DNA of 64,000 nt from a virus. The stretch covers positions 124,001-188,000 of IMG/VR virus record IMGVR_UViG_3300036985_002246, one strand, 5' to 3'. Positions 1 through 8,735 of this stretch are shown here, piece after piece; position 1 is the stretch's first letter, and each line of letters begins with the position of its first letter. Both the position numbers and the translations under genes were made by a program. The notes under the pieces were generated by a model. The model was not told where the DNA came from and made no database searches. It saw only the letters and a list, made by a program, of their open reading frames with translations.

Positions 1-51
1 GGCGTCGCGGTTCGCTTTCTATGGCGTGCCCAGGCTAGGAAGCTCCCGTGA
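1..51 (+). CDS. 3' end of an unidentified gene (partial)
   Basis: The first frame stays open from the window edge to a TGA at 49-51. That TGA overlaps a GTG at 48-50, giving the GTGA coupling used repeatedly in this genome (28350, 34810). Only about 16 C-terminal residues (ending ARKLP) are visible, so nothing can be said of function. The call rests on the overlap pattern and the dense gene packing. Confidence 0.35.
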   Translation, partial: GVAVRFLWRAQARKLP

Positions 52-497
52 CACCTCGCAGGTCAGTTCTCGCGTCGGACCTACTTCCGATCATGCACCC
101 CCTCTACAACCTGAGGGAGATCTGCAAGCAATCCGCTCTGCTGGAGGACCACCTCAACAACGAGCGGAAGCGGTGCGAGGACTGCATTCGGAAGCACTTC
201 CTGACGATCGAGGCCCTCTACGAGGAGGCCCTCTCGCTCGATAACAAGCAGAAGTGGTCCAACCAGATCGTGGGCAAGGCTGACCTCGTTCGGTCGCTCC
301 AGGAGCGGTGGATTGACGAGGGTGATCCCCTGGAGATCGCGCAGGAACTGCGTGAGATCCGCAAGGAGTTCGCCCCGCTCTGCTTCGACCTTCGCGGAAT
401 GACCGAGGAGTCACGGCTCGCCTCAGGCAGGGTCTCTCTTGCCAGGCACGTCGCGGACGTACACCTCGCACGTCGTCCGAGGCACACGGGGTCCTGA
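48..497 (+). CDS. Conserved small protein with DCI-KH motif, function unknown
   Basis: A 149-residue soluble, mostly helical protein. The core has a charged segment with LLEDHLNN and RCEDCIRKHFLTIEALYEEA. I associate this pattern with a family of unknown role in large phages, but I cannot name it. The GTG at 48 is preferred because AGGAAG lies just upstream and it overlaps the preceding stop. An ATG at 93, directly before the conserved core (MHPLYNLRE), is the alternative and has no visible ribosome site. The gene ends one base before the GTG of the topoisomerase gene, so the two are probably translationally coupled. Confidence 0.7.
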   Translation: MTPRRSVLASDLLPIMHPLYNLREICKQSALLEDHLNNERKRCEDCIRKHFLTIEALYEEALSLDNKQKWSNQIVGKADLVRSLQERWIDEGDPLEIAQELREIRKEFAPLCFDLRGMTEESRLASGRVSLARHVADVHLARRPRHTGS

Positions 498-498
498 C

Positions 499-3400
499 GT
501 GAGTCCGATCAAGCTGCACGTCTTCGATTTCGACGGCACCCTGTTCCGCAGCCCGGAGAAGCCGGTCTGGTGGAAGGGCGGCTGGTGGGGGAACCTGGAC
601 TCCCTCTCGGACCCGTGCGTGCCGGAGCGCCCGCCCCCTGAGTGGTGGAACGAGTCTGTCGTCTCGGCGGCCAAGCAGGCGATCAGCAACCCAGACGTGC
701 TGGCGGTCCTGCTCACGGGCAGGGTCTCGAAGTTCTCCCTCCGCCTCAAGGACCTCCTGAACCAGGCCGGTCTGCACTTCGACTCCGTTCAGTTGAACGG
801 TGGCGGACCGACGGAAGCCTTCAAAATGAAGGCGATCAAGGCGATCCTCGAAGAGCACCCAGGGATCCGTGGGGTCGCGATCTGGGAGGACCGGGAGAAC
901 CACCTCCGAATGCTCGCAGACTGGATCGAGTCCAACGGGCGGGCCTGCACACCGCACCTGGTCACCGTCTCTGCCCATGCGGCAGAGTGCCGCCCCCCGG
1001 AGGACGAGCCTTCAGCCACGAAGGTGGCTGCCAAGTACAAGTCCAAGAAGAAGGACGACGAGGGGAACGTCCACTACGAGTACAGCGAGCGCCAGGTCGC
1101 TAACCGCCACAATCAGAAGGCTGAGCGGGTCGAGAACCTCCGTGGGGACATTTCCAATCTCCGCGAGAAGGTCACCAACGACCTGTCGGCGAAGGACCCC
1201 AAGAAGTACCTCCCTGCGCTCGCGGTTGCCCTGATCGACGAGACGTATGAGCGGGTTGGGAACGCTGAGAGCGCCGCCGACGGTCACTACGGGGTGACCG
1301 GCTGGTTGGTGAAGCACCTGTCCTTCGAGGACGGGGAGGCGGTCTTCCGGTACGTCGGGAAGTCCGGGGTCAAGCACGAGAAGGTCGTGTCAAAGGCCCC
1401 GGTCGTGAAGCTCCTCAAGAAGCTCGTCAAGGGCAAGGGGAAGGGCGACCAGGTACTCGAACTGGACGACTTCTCGGTCAAGTCAGAGGACGTGAACGCC
1501 TACCTGAAGGACTTCAAGATCACCGCGAAGGACATTCGCGGGTACGGGGCGAACCAGGAAATGTGCAAGGCGTTGCGGGAGGTCCGCCGGGAGGGTCCAG
1601 ACCTCCCACGCGCCCGGAAGGAACGCGACAAGATCCTCAAGGAGGAGTTCAAGGACGCGCTGGAGGAGGTCGCGGAGATCGTGGGCCATGAGCCTGCCAC
1701 CCTTCGGTCGGACTACCTCGTGCCGGGCCTCGAAGACTCGTTCATGAAGGACGGGACGATCCTCGCCACGTTCAAGTCGTCCAAGGCGGCCACGAAGACC
1801 ACCTCCGAGAAGGAGGACGAGGCCGTGGACGCCCTGATCAAGCCGAGCCCCAAGCTGAAGCCGCCCCGCGACGACCTCAAGAAGCGCCGGATCGACCTGG
1901 GTGACGACGACCTGGACAGCGGGGACGACGACCTCTCGCTCAACTTCAAGGACGGGGCGGCTCGGGTCGCAATGGCCCTCCGGGTCGCTCAGGCGTTCCT
2001 GAAGGTCGCGATCGTCTTCTCCACCGAGGAAGCCAAGAAGAAGTACCTCGAAGAGCACCCTGACGCGGACGCCGACAGCCACACCGTGGAGGAGTCCGAG
2101 AAAGGCTCCCCAGCAGAGGGTGAGGGGAAGCCCAAGGAGAAGTCCAAGAAGGACGACTCGGCGGAGGCGAGGGATCTCGCGTCGGAGGAACTGGACGAGA
2201 AGGCCAAGAGCCTGGTGTCAGCCCCTTCGCTTGACAGGGGCACCGCTGCCCACGTTGACGGGGTGCTGAACTCGCTGCTCAGGTCAATGCCGGAGGGTCA
2301 CGCCAAGGAGTTCCTCGACGGGATCACCAAGGCGCGGGACTCCGACCGGGACGCCCTGGCGGCTGGCAGGCCGCCGAAGCGGACGCCCCCCGACAAGGCG
2401 AAGATTGACGACAGCAAGAAGAAGCTCGACGACCTGAACTCCAAGGTCAGTGGGCTCCAGAGGGAACTGGATTCCGGCAAGGGGAACGCCGCCGAGATCC
2501 AGGCTCACGTCAAAAAGCTCACTGAACTCCGGGACAAGGTTGGGGTGGAGCTTCAGGAGGACTTCAAGTCCTACTACGCGCACGAGGCGCTGAAGTCAGC
2601 AGCGCGGAACCCGCTGACCTTCATTGACTCCGACCCCAAGCCGCTCGGGAAGGGCGGGGCGAAGGACCGTGTCAAGGCCAGCCTGGAGCGGTTCAAGGGC
2701 ATGACGGCGGAGGACCGGGCAGCGACTGGGGCCGCCTTCAAGAAGACCGTGACCGAGGCCCAGAAGGAGCGCGCCAGCCTGGAGGAGAAGCTCTCCTCAG
2801 GGGACTCCTCTGACCCCAATCGTGCAGAGGACCAGAAGAAGCTGGAGTCGCTCAAGAGCCAGATCGAGCACCTCGACGCCGATTGGCGGTCCCTGGAGAT
2901 CTCCGCGCTCGTCAGCGGCGACAAGAACGCGGCCTCCCGGATTGGGAAGGGCACCCAGGCGCTCGTGAAGGCTCTTCACGAGAGCGGCCAGGACGTGGAG
3001 GACATTGTCGATTCCGGTATCGGGCTCCTAGGGTCTGACCCTGACCCGAAGGCGCTGGAAGACATGATGATGCGCCTCAAGCCCGAGCACATGGAGTCTG
3101 CCCTGCGGGAGATTGATCCCAAAATGGCGGACACCTGGAAGAAGCTCGTCGAGTCCGGGGAGCGCGGGAAGATTGAGAACGCCCAGTCGATCTTCGCGGC
3201 CCTGCTCACCGACGTGGCCCTCGAAGACGCTGACCCGGACCTGGCCGGTCGTGCCGTAGGGGAGCAGACCAAGAGCAAGACCAAGAGTGAGCCGAGCGAC
3301 CTCTCGGGTCCGGAGGACGAGGAGGAGGAGACGCCCCCCTATGAGTCCCCGCTCCAGGACGCGGTTGGGGATTTGGTCAAGCTCGACATTCCCGTCCCAG

Positions 3401-3555
3401 GCGAGGGTTCAAGCAAGGAACCGGCTCCAGAGGTGCCCCGCAGCCAGCAGAAGCAGGACTCCGTGGAGCGCGTCGCTGCTAGATTTACGTCGTCCCTGTT
3501 CCCAATCCGGGCGACTGGCTCGTTTAGTTCCTTATCCCATGACCCTTTAGGGTAG
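499..3555 (+). CDS. HAD phosphatase-like / topoisomerase IB fusion with long charged tail
   Basis: The 1018-residue protein has three parts. Residues 5-160 form a HAD-type domain: the DxD nucleophile motif is VFDFDGTLF (D10, D12), followed by LLTGR and VAIWEDRENH. It resembles the Swiss-army-knife RNA-repair-like HAD group. Residues 171-430 match viral-type topoisomerase IB: R252 (ETYERVGN), K288 (YVGKSGVKHE), R347 (AKDIRGYGAN), H397 (EIVGHEP) and Y406 (LRSDYLVPG) fit the Arg-Lys-Arg-His-Tyr catalytic set. Residues 440-1018 are highly charged, predicted coiled coil, ending with VERVAARF. It would relax supercoils through a 3'-phosphotyrosine link. GTG at 499 follows the upstream TGA by one base; a TTG at 439 is less likely. 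Position beside head genes suggests, but does not prove, a virion or packaging role. Confidence 0.8.
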   Translation: MSPIKLHVFDFDGTLFRSPEKPVWWKGGWWGNLDSLSDPCVPERPPPEWWNESVVSAAKQAISNPDVLAVLLTGRVSKFSLRLKDLLNQAGLHFDSVQLNGGGPTEAFKMKAIKAILEEHPGIRGVAIWEDRENHLRMLADWIESNGRACTPHLVTVSAHAAECRPPEDEPSATKVAAKYKSKKKDDEGNVHYEYSERQVANRHNQKAERVENLRGDISNLREKVTNDLSAKDPKKYLPALAVALIDETYERVGNAESAADGHYGVTGWLVKHLSFEDGEAVFRYVGKSGVKHEKVVSKAPVVKLLKKLVKGKGKGDQVLELDDFSVKSEDVNAYLKDFKITAKDIRGYGANQEMCKALREVRREGPDLPRARKERDKILKEEFKDALEEVAEIVGHEPATLRSDYLVPGLEDSFMKDGTILATFKSSKAATKTTSEKEDEAVDALIKPSPKLKPPRDDLKKRRIDLGDDDLDSGDDDLSLNFKDGAARVAMALRVAQAFLKVAIVFSTEEAKKKYLEEHPDADADSHTVEESEKGSPAEGEGKPKEKSKKDDSAEARDLASEELDEKAKSLVSAPSLDRGTAAHVDGVLNSLLRSMPEGHAKEFLDGITKARDSDRDALAAGRPPKRTPPDKAKIDDSKKKLDDLNSKVSGLQRELDSGKGNAAEIQAHVKKLTELRDKVGVELQEDFKSYYAHEALKSAARNPLTFIDSDPKPLGKGGAKDRVKASLERFKGMTAEDRAATGAAFKKTVTEAQKERASLEEKLSSGDSSDPNRAEDQKKLESLKSQIEHLDADWRSLEISALVSGDKNAASRIGKGTQALVKALHESGQDVEDIVDSGIGLLGSDPDPKALEDMMMRLKPEHMESALREIDPKMADTWKKLVESGERGKIENAQSIFAALLTDVALEDADPDLAGRAVGEQTKSKTKSEPSDLSGPEDEEEETPPYESPLQDAVGDLVKLDIPVPGEGSSKEPAPEVPRSQQKQDSVERVAARFTSSLFPIRATGSFSSLSHDPLG

Positions 3556-3652
3556 GGTGCGCCGCATCCTTTCAAACCTGGTTCTGACAGACTCGGGACC
3601 GAGACAACGGATGCGTCGATCCCACCCCACGACGACACACAGGAGAGACTCC

Positions 3653-4228
3653 ATGACCGTTCGTAAGATGGCTACTGCACAGGGTGCGCGTCGGGTGACT
3701 TCGGGTCTCGACCGCTTCGCCTCGCTCTTCCAGGGCAACCACGAGTCCCTGGGCATTCCGAAGAAGGTCGCCATGGACTTCGCACTTCGGTGCGACATGC
3801 TCTCGGACGCGATCGACCGCCGGTTCAACACCAAGAACGCGGGCTACGTCGATCCCTCGACGATCGGCAAGGAAGTCCCCGGCCCCCTCGTCATGGACTC
3901 GAACAACCCGTTCATGTCGGGTGAGTTCACGCAGGAGAAGTTCTACGCGCTCGCCCAGAAGCAAATGAGCGGCGAACTCGCGGCGAACGCAGCGGCTCAC
4001 GTCGCCGACCCGAAGCTCGCGGCGCTGATCGCCAAGCAGGCCGCGAAGCTCGCCTTCGCCGTCCTCAAGCAGGCGAAGGCTGCCGAGGACGAGAAGGAGT
4101 CCGAGGACGTGGCCGAGGAGCCCGCCAAGGAAGCCGCCAAGAAGTCGGAGGGCGAGGAGCCCGACGGCGACGAGGGCGAGGACGCCGAGAAGACGGCCTC
4201 GATCTTCGGTCTCTTCGAGACGAAGTAA
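3653..4228 (+). CDS. Acidic scaffold-like head assembly protein
   Basis: A 192-residue protein. The N-terminal half is helical (SLGIPKKVAMDFALRCDMLSDAIDRRF). The C-terminal half is rich in Ala, Lys, Glu and Asp with repeated AAKKSE and DEKESEDV runs. The same KKSEDE style recurs in the larger acidic protein at 6306, so the two probably share a scaffold or prohead-core role. AGGAG at 3641 sits correctly before ATG 3653; in-frame codons back to 3557 lack a ribosome site. It directly precedes the zinc-ribbon and protease-like genes. A capsid-internal protein is an alternative. Confidence 0.6.
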   Translation: MTVRKMATAQGARRVTSGLDRFASLFQGNHESLGIPKKVAMDFALRCDMLSDAIDRRFNTKNAGYVDPSTIGKEVPGPLVMDSNNPFMSGEFTQEKFYALAQKQMSGELAANAAAHVADPKLAALIAKQAAKLAFAVLKQAKAAEDEKESEDVAEEPAKEAAKKSEGEEPDGDEGEDAEKTASIFGLFETK

Positions 4229-4237
4229 GGTCACCCC

Positions 4238-4822
4238 TTGTCCTCCCGCAGGGGCAACTACGCTGACTTCCAGGCACGGGCCTCCGCCTTTTCGGTGGGG
4301 GACCGTGTGTTCACTATGGTCGGGGCAAACCCGGCCATTGGTGGGACTGTGGTCGCCGTATGGCCCGCGATTGGGATGATCGATGTTCAGTTCCCGCACG
4401 GGGCCTCCAGGTACCCGGTCGAGGACATGGTGATCGACAACTCCGACACCTTCGAGAACTTCGGTGACTTCGCGGCGGACGGGATCCCCGGAGGTACGCC
4501 CACGGTCTCGGTGCCCGGAGGCCCAACCCCGCTCCTGAAGGACCAGCGGGAGGAGATCACCGAGGAGGCACTCACGCGAGTGGCCAGCCGGGTGATCGAA
4601 GCCCACGTCAAGAAGGCGCTCTACTGGGACGCCCCTGACCGCAAGTACCGAATGAACCGGGGCGAGCTTGAGGCAGGCGTTCCGACCTGCCCGAGGTGTT
4701 CCGGAGTGGGCCTCCGCAAGGTGGTTTACAAGCGTGAAGACGGGCGGAACGAGAAGCTCCACTGCTGCCCTGACTGCCTCTTCCTGATCCGCCGGTCCGA
4801 CATTATCGGAATGGAGGACTGA
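4238..4822 (+). CDS. SH3-like plus zinc-ribbon protein, function unknown
   Basis: This 194-residue protein starts with a small beta-barrel-like segment (FSVGDRVFTMVG, GGTVVAVWPAIGMIDVQFPHG) resembling KOW/SH3 folds. A linker and a helix (LTRVASRVIEAHVKKALYW) follow, then a zinc ribbon with CPRC and CCPDC at the C-terminus. A TTG at 4238 nine bases after the previous stop is used, with TAAGG upstream; an in-frame ATG at 4316 would cut into the beta segment. Its place between scaffold-like and protease-like genes suggests a head-assembly or processing partner, but no function is recognised. Confidence 0.6.
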   Translation: MSSRRGNYADFQARASAFSVGDRVFTMVGANPAIGGTVVAVWPAIGMIDVQFPHGASRYPVEDMVIDNSDTFENFGDFAADGIPGGTPTVSVPGGPTPLLKDQREEITEEALTRVASRVIEAHVKKALYWDAPDRKYRMNRGELEAGVPTCPRCSGVGLRKVVYKREDGRNEKLHCCPDCLFLIRRSDIIGMED

Positions 4823-4825
4823 ACC

Positions 4826-6295
4826 ATGCCGTTCCTCCGGTACGCCAATGCGCGGGTGACGCACCCCCATGTCCGGGACTCGCTCTGGGACAACGTGAGG
4901 GTCGCGTCGGGGAACGTCCGTTCCGACCGGAACCTGGTGGACCAGGCGTCGAAGATCCTCAAGGCGGAGTTCGACCCCAAGCAGTTCCTGCTGACCCACG
5001 CCACGATCGTCGCGTCGGTCGATACGATCGTCGTTCCGAACGTCAAGGTCGGGCGGACCACCGAGAACGGCAAGCAGATCGTCCGCAAGACGGCCAGCTT
5101 CCGGATCAAGGCTGACTGCGACAAGTACATCAACAACAACCTCGACTCCTGGGCGAGGCCCGTCCTCCTCAAGAGCTACCCGACGTTCATTGGCGGCCAC
5201 TCGTTCGTCGAGCACGTCCAGGTCGAGGACCTCTCGAAGGGCCGGATCATTGACGCCGTGGCCCGCGACGTTGGTGACAGCGTCTACGTTGACATTCTCG
5301 TCGCCAACGACCGCAAGCACGCGAGCCTGATCAAGGAGATCGAGTCCGGGGAGCTTTCGACGCTCTCCATGGGCTGCTCGATTGACGGCTCGACCTGCAC
5401 GAAGTGCGGCCACTGGGCGGCTGACGAGACCGAGTTCTGCGACCACGTCCGGTACGAGAAGGGCAACACCTTCTACGGTGAGGACGGCCAGAAGTACCGG
5501 GTCGCCGAGTTGTGCGGTGACGAGAGCCTGGACCCGAACGGCGGGGTCATGTTCATTGAGGCGTCCTGGGTCAAGGTGCCTGCCTTCACGGGTGCGGTCG
5601 CCCGGAACGTGATCACCGTGGACACCGGCTCCGACTCGAAGAAGACCGCTCAGAAAATGAAGCGCGTCTTCGAGTCGCCCGCACGGCAGGCCGACCCGAC
5701 CGCCATGAAGAAGGCAGCCTCCGACCTGACCGCCGACGATATGTTCGACGGGGAGCCGTCGGAGGAGGGGGCACCTGAAGAGGCAGCCCCGCCGCCGCCC
5801 CCAGCGCCCCCTCCCTCCCCTCTCCACGGGATCCAGGACGAACTCAAGAAGTTCATTCTGGACAACGTGCAGGAGCAACTGAAGACCGAGCTTCGGAAGA
5901 CGAAGATCGACGACCAGACGCTCCCCCCCACGGACGCCCCGAACGACACCATAGTCAAGCAGGCAGCGGCCAATCGCCTTGCGGGCATGAAGAAAGCCTA
6001 CACCGCGTCCCTCCGGGAGATCGTCGCGACCTCCCTGACGGACGTGGACCTGCTGGACCGGGTTGCGACTCTCAATCGAGAGATTGGAATTTCGGTTCCC
6101 GTTTCCCTCTATAGGGCAATGCTAAAGGTTGGAGCCCGAAGTTCGTATTCGGGGGTCAATCCTTTTCTGAGGGCAGCCTCTAAGGCTCTAGGACATCAAC
6201 CTACCCCCAATGAGGCGCGGACAATGATTCGTCTCGCGTCCTTGTTGGAGGCACACCGGTACTCTCGGCGTCACGCCGACACGAAGCGATCCTGA
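4826..6295 (+). CDS. Putative prohead maturation protease with embedded zinc cluster
   Basis: A 489-residue protein. Residues 110-265 carry features of phage prohead proteases: histidines in GGHSFVEH (H125, H130), GRIIDAVARDVGDSVYVDI, and a LSTLSMG segment with candidate nucleophile S181. Straight after it is a probable metal site, C191-x2-C194-x10-C205-x-H207. Residues 245-300 are Pro/Ala/Glu-rich and likely disordered; the rest is helical. Context supports the call: scaffold-like genes on both sides and the capsid gene downstream. It would cleave scaffold and capsid precursors inside the prohead. The last 60 codons shift to AT-richer, less biased codons, possibly hiding regulatory sequence. 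Catalytic residues are assigned from pattern only. Confidence 0.6.
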   Translation: MPFLRYANARVTHPHVRDSLWDNVRVASGNVRSDRNLVDQASKILKAEFDPKQFLLTHATIVASVDTIVVPNVKVGRTTENGKQIVRKTASFRIKADCDKYINNNLDSWARPVLLKSYPTFIGGHSFVEHVQVEDLSKGRIIDAVARDVGDSVYVDILVANDRKHASLIKEIESGELSTLSMGCSIDGSTCTKCGHWAADETEFCDHVRYEKGNTFYGEDGQKYRVAELCGDESLDPNGGVMFIEASWVKVPAFTGAVARNVITVDTGSDSKKTAQKMKRVFESPARQADPTAMKKAASDLTADDMFDGEPSEEGAPEEAAPPPPPAPPPSPLHGIQDELKKFILDNVQEQLKTELRKTKIDDQTLPPTDAPNDTIVKQAAANRLAGMKKAYTASLREIVATSLTDVDLLDRVATLNREIGISVPVSLYRAMLKVGARSSYSGVNPFLRAASKALGHQPTPNEARTMIRLASLLEAHRYSRRHADTKRS

Positions 6296-6305
6296 AGGAG
6301 ACAAC

Positions 6306-7811
6306 ATGACGACCCGACGCCGCCTGACCCAGTCCGCTGACCGCAAGGCTTCCGCACCCCCGGCAACCCCCGGCTACCAGGAGGGGACCAATCACCCTGC
6401 CTACACGCAGCCGGACCCCGACGCGAACCAGTACGAGAACGGTGACACGTCCTCGTGGGCGGAGGACCCGCACCCCGGCCCGTACCCGAACACCCCGCCC
6501 CCGGCGACCCCCGGCACGAACGCGCCCCAGGGCCACCCGGCGACGGACCCGAAGCACTACTTCCCCGCCGGAGTCGGCAAGGAGGCGTCGCGCAATCTCC
6601 GTGCAGCCATGGAGCACAAGGCGGCGAAGTGCATTCGGATCGCGCAGGCCATGTTCGGGCGCAAGGCGTCGGTCCAGGCGATCGAGGACCAGGCTCTCGA
6701 CCTCATGAACCTCTCGGACCGTCAGATCCAGGCCATGCTTTCGCGGATCGCGGACCAGGCGAAGGAAGGCCCCGAGGCCAACTACACCCTCACGCCGCCC
6801 CGCACGGGTGACGACCTGCTCGCCGACGACCTGCTCGTGGACGACGAGGACGTGATCGTCCCCGCCGCCGCCAAGGCCGCCAAGAAGTCCGAGGACGAGG
6901 CGGAGAAGGAAGTCGAAGAGGGCGTCAAGCCGGAGGACGAGGCCGAGGCAGCCGCCAAGAAGGCCGCTCACTTCAGCCGCCTCGCCGCCTTCTGGTCGAA
7001 GGCCGCCAAGAAGGCTGCCGAGGACGAGAAGGAGTCCGAGGACGAGGAGCCCGTCAAGGAGGAGCCCAAGAAGGAGGCTCGCAAGTCCGTCAAGGCGGAC
7101 CAGAACGACCCGGCCACCTACATGGCTGAGGACGACGAGGAGCTTCTCGTCGAAATGATGGCCGAGGAGGCTCTCAAGCAGGCCAAGGCTGCTCGTCTCG
7201 CGAAGCAGAAGCTGATCGCCGCCAAGAAGTCCGAGGACGAGGACAGCGACGAGGACAGCGACGAGGAGAGCGACGAGGCCCTGCTCGAAGAGATGGAGAA
7301 GGAAGCCGCCAAGCAGTCCGAGGACGAGAAGGCGTCTGCCAAGAAGTCCGAGGGCGAGCCCGACGGCGACGAGCCCAAGGCGGAGGACGAGGGAGCCAAG
7401 AAGGAGGCTTCCGACGACCTCACGATCGCCGATATGCTCGCCGACATGAACGAGCCGCTGGCGGACGAGGACTTCATGGACGACCCCATGTCGCTCATGG
7501 ACGAGTCGGACGACATGGGCATGGGCGACGTGGAAATGGGCCTCCTCTACGGTGGCCGCTTCGCCAAGAAGTCCGAGGACGAGAAGGAGCCTGAGGCGAA
7601 GGAGTCGGAGGAGAAGGAGCCCGAGGCGAAGTCCGCCGCTGCTCGCACTGCCGCCGCCAAGCGCACCGCTGCTCTCAAGCCCCAGCCCCGCCTCGCCTCG
7701 ACCGGCGTGAAGACGCTCGGTGCGGTCAGCAAGACGGCTGGTACGTCGGAGATCTCGGACCTCTCGAAGCTGTGGGAGTCCGCTCCCGACGTGTCGAAGA
7801 TCTTCGGCTGA
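6306..7811 (+). CDS. Large acidic scaffold / prohead core protein candidate
   Basis: A 501-residue, extremely acidic protein. It has a Pro-rich disordered N-terminus (residues 20-85), a short helical segment around 95-150 (AKCIRIAQAMFGRK, QIQAMLSRIADQAKEG) and then long Ala-Lys-Glu-Asp repeats with at least eight KKSEDE or KQSEDE units. The last 40 residues are more ordered (LSKLWESAPDVSKIFG). Composition, repeats and position between a protease-like gene and shell genes fit a scaffold that is proteolysed during maturation. AAGGAGA precedes ATG 6306. A strong terminator follows at 7855. No sequence family is recognised. Confidence 0.6.
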   Translation: MTTRRRLTQSADRKASAPPATPGYQEGTNHPAYTQPDPDANQYENGDTSSWAEDPHPGPYPNTPPPATPGTNAPQGHPATDPKHYFPAGVGKEASRNLRAAMEHKAAKCIRIAQAMFGRKASVQAIEDQALDLMNLSDRQIQAMLSRIADQAKEGPEANYTLTPPRTGDDLLADDLLVDDEDVIVPAAAKAAKKSEDEAEKEVEEGVKPEDEAEAAAKKAAHFSRLAAFWSKAAKKAAEDEKESEDEEPVKEEPKKEARKSVKADQNDPATYMAEDDEELLVEMMAEEALKQAKAARLAKQKLIAAKKSEDEDSDEDSDEESDEALLEEMEKEAAKQSEDEKASAKKSEGEPDGDEPKAEDEGAKKEASDDLTIADMLADMNEPLADEDFMDDPMSLMDESDDMGMGDVEMGLLYGGRFAKKSEDEKEPEAKESEEKEPEAKSAAARTAAAKRTAALKPQPRLASTGVKTLGAVSKTAGTSEISDLSKLWESAPDVSKIFG

Positions 7812-7854
7812 TCGCCTGACCGTCGGCTGAGAGGCCCAATCGAGGGCCAAGTAG

Positions 7855-7893
7855 AGGGGCTGAGTGGATTTTCCACTCAGCCCCTTCGCTTTT
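7855..7893 (+). terminator. Intrinsic terminator after scaffold gene
   Basis: A 13-bp perfect stem (GGGGCTGAGTGGA, 7856-7868, pairing with 7872-7884) has a 3-base T loop and is followed by TTCGCTTTT. It separates the assembly block from the shell genes, so scaffold and capsid levels can differ. Confidence 0.85.
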
Positions 7894-8023
7894 GTCTCAA
7901 TACCAATCCCTTACTACGACAGCCCTACTGTTTGGGTTGTCCCGTCTGCTTCGGCAGGCGGAGGCTTCGAGACACGATCCAACACCACTCTCCCGAACAG
8001 GGAGCAGAGACAGGAGCAAGGCT

Positions 8024-8710
8024 ATGCCTTTGCTTGGACAGGCGAGCGGTGGGTGGACGGAGAGCAGCAGCGCGCTGAGGATTCTTCACGTCGGTATTCG
8101 GAATACCGTCGGAGTCCTCACGGATGATGCGTTCCGTCAGCAGAACCCGCCGATCATCAACACCGCAGGAACCGTCACCACGTCGCCCGGAGCCCTCACC
8201 GAGGTCTTCGGCGTTCTCTCGGGCTCGGTCGCGTTCACGCGCCCGGACGCGGGAAGCAACCACATCGGCGGTCCCGTGACCGTCGCCGTGAGCGGCGTCA
8301 CCGCAGCCCAGGCGTTCAACACGCGCCCGCTCGGCTGCTTCATCAACAACGCCGCAGGCAACCCCTACGAGAACCTCCCCGCGAGCGCCTCGAACAAGGG
8401 TCCCTACGTCGCTGCCATGGGCACCTACGGGAACCGTCTCTACGAGACGCAGTTCCTCATGGCTGCCGCGCCCTTCCTGATCGGCGCGTCGCTCCCCTAC
8501 CTGGTCGGCCAGGACCTGATCTCGTCGGTCAACGGCTACCTCATGCCGCGTTGGGTGGACAACGCGGGTGCGGTCGTCTCGCTCGACATCGCGGGCTTCT
8601 CGCTCGAAGTCACCAACGGCCATGGCGCTGGGACCTCGCAGACACTGGGCGTTCTCAAGATGGTCCCCGACTCGGTCATGACCGAGTGCGTCTACGACGC
8701 GCGCGTCTGA
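8024..8710 (+). CDS. Putative capsid decoration or head-shell protein
   Basis: A 228-residue, beta-rich, Gly/Ala/Asn-rich protein without signal or membrane segments. CAGGAG at 8011 is correctly spaced before ATG 8024; in-frame codons back to 7892 overlap the terminator region and are not favoured. It lies directly ahead of the major capsid gene with a 25-base gap, a common place for decoration proteins, and like that gene uses strongly biased codons. Both genes also keep normal numbers of the otherwise depleted CATC/GATG tetramer. No family is recognised; decoration is inferred from position. Confidence 0.5.
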   Translation: MPLLGQASGGWTESSSALRILHVGIRNTVGVLTDDAFRQQNPPIINTAGTVTTSPGALTEVFGVLSGSVAFTRPDAGSNHIGGPVTVAVSGVTAAQAFNTRPLGCFINNAAGNPYENLPASASNKGPYVAAMGTYGNRLYETQFLMAAAPFLIGASLPYLVGQDLISSVNGYLMPRWVDNAGAVVSLDIAGFSLEVTNGHGAGTSQTLGVLKMVPDSVMTECVYDARV

Positions 8711-8735
8711 ACCGAAGGAAAGGAGACACCCAGTC

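Noticed and set aside
93-497. ATG 93 as the start of the first complete gene
   Set aside because: It begins the conserved core but lacks a ribosome site, while GTG 48 has AGGAAG and overlaps the previous stop; kept as the alternative.
3572-5878. 768-residue open frame on the minus strand
   Set aside because: It lies fully opposite well-supported + strand genes and has Arg/Val/Leu-rich antisense composition; such frames are expected opposite GC-rich, C-ending codons.
6101-6120. T7-type promoter suggested by CTCTATAGGG
   Set aside because: Only the core is shared, no upstream recognition sequence is present and no phage RNA polymerase is seen in the window; kept only as a possible -10-like element.
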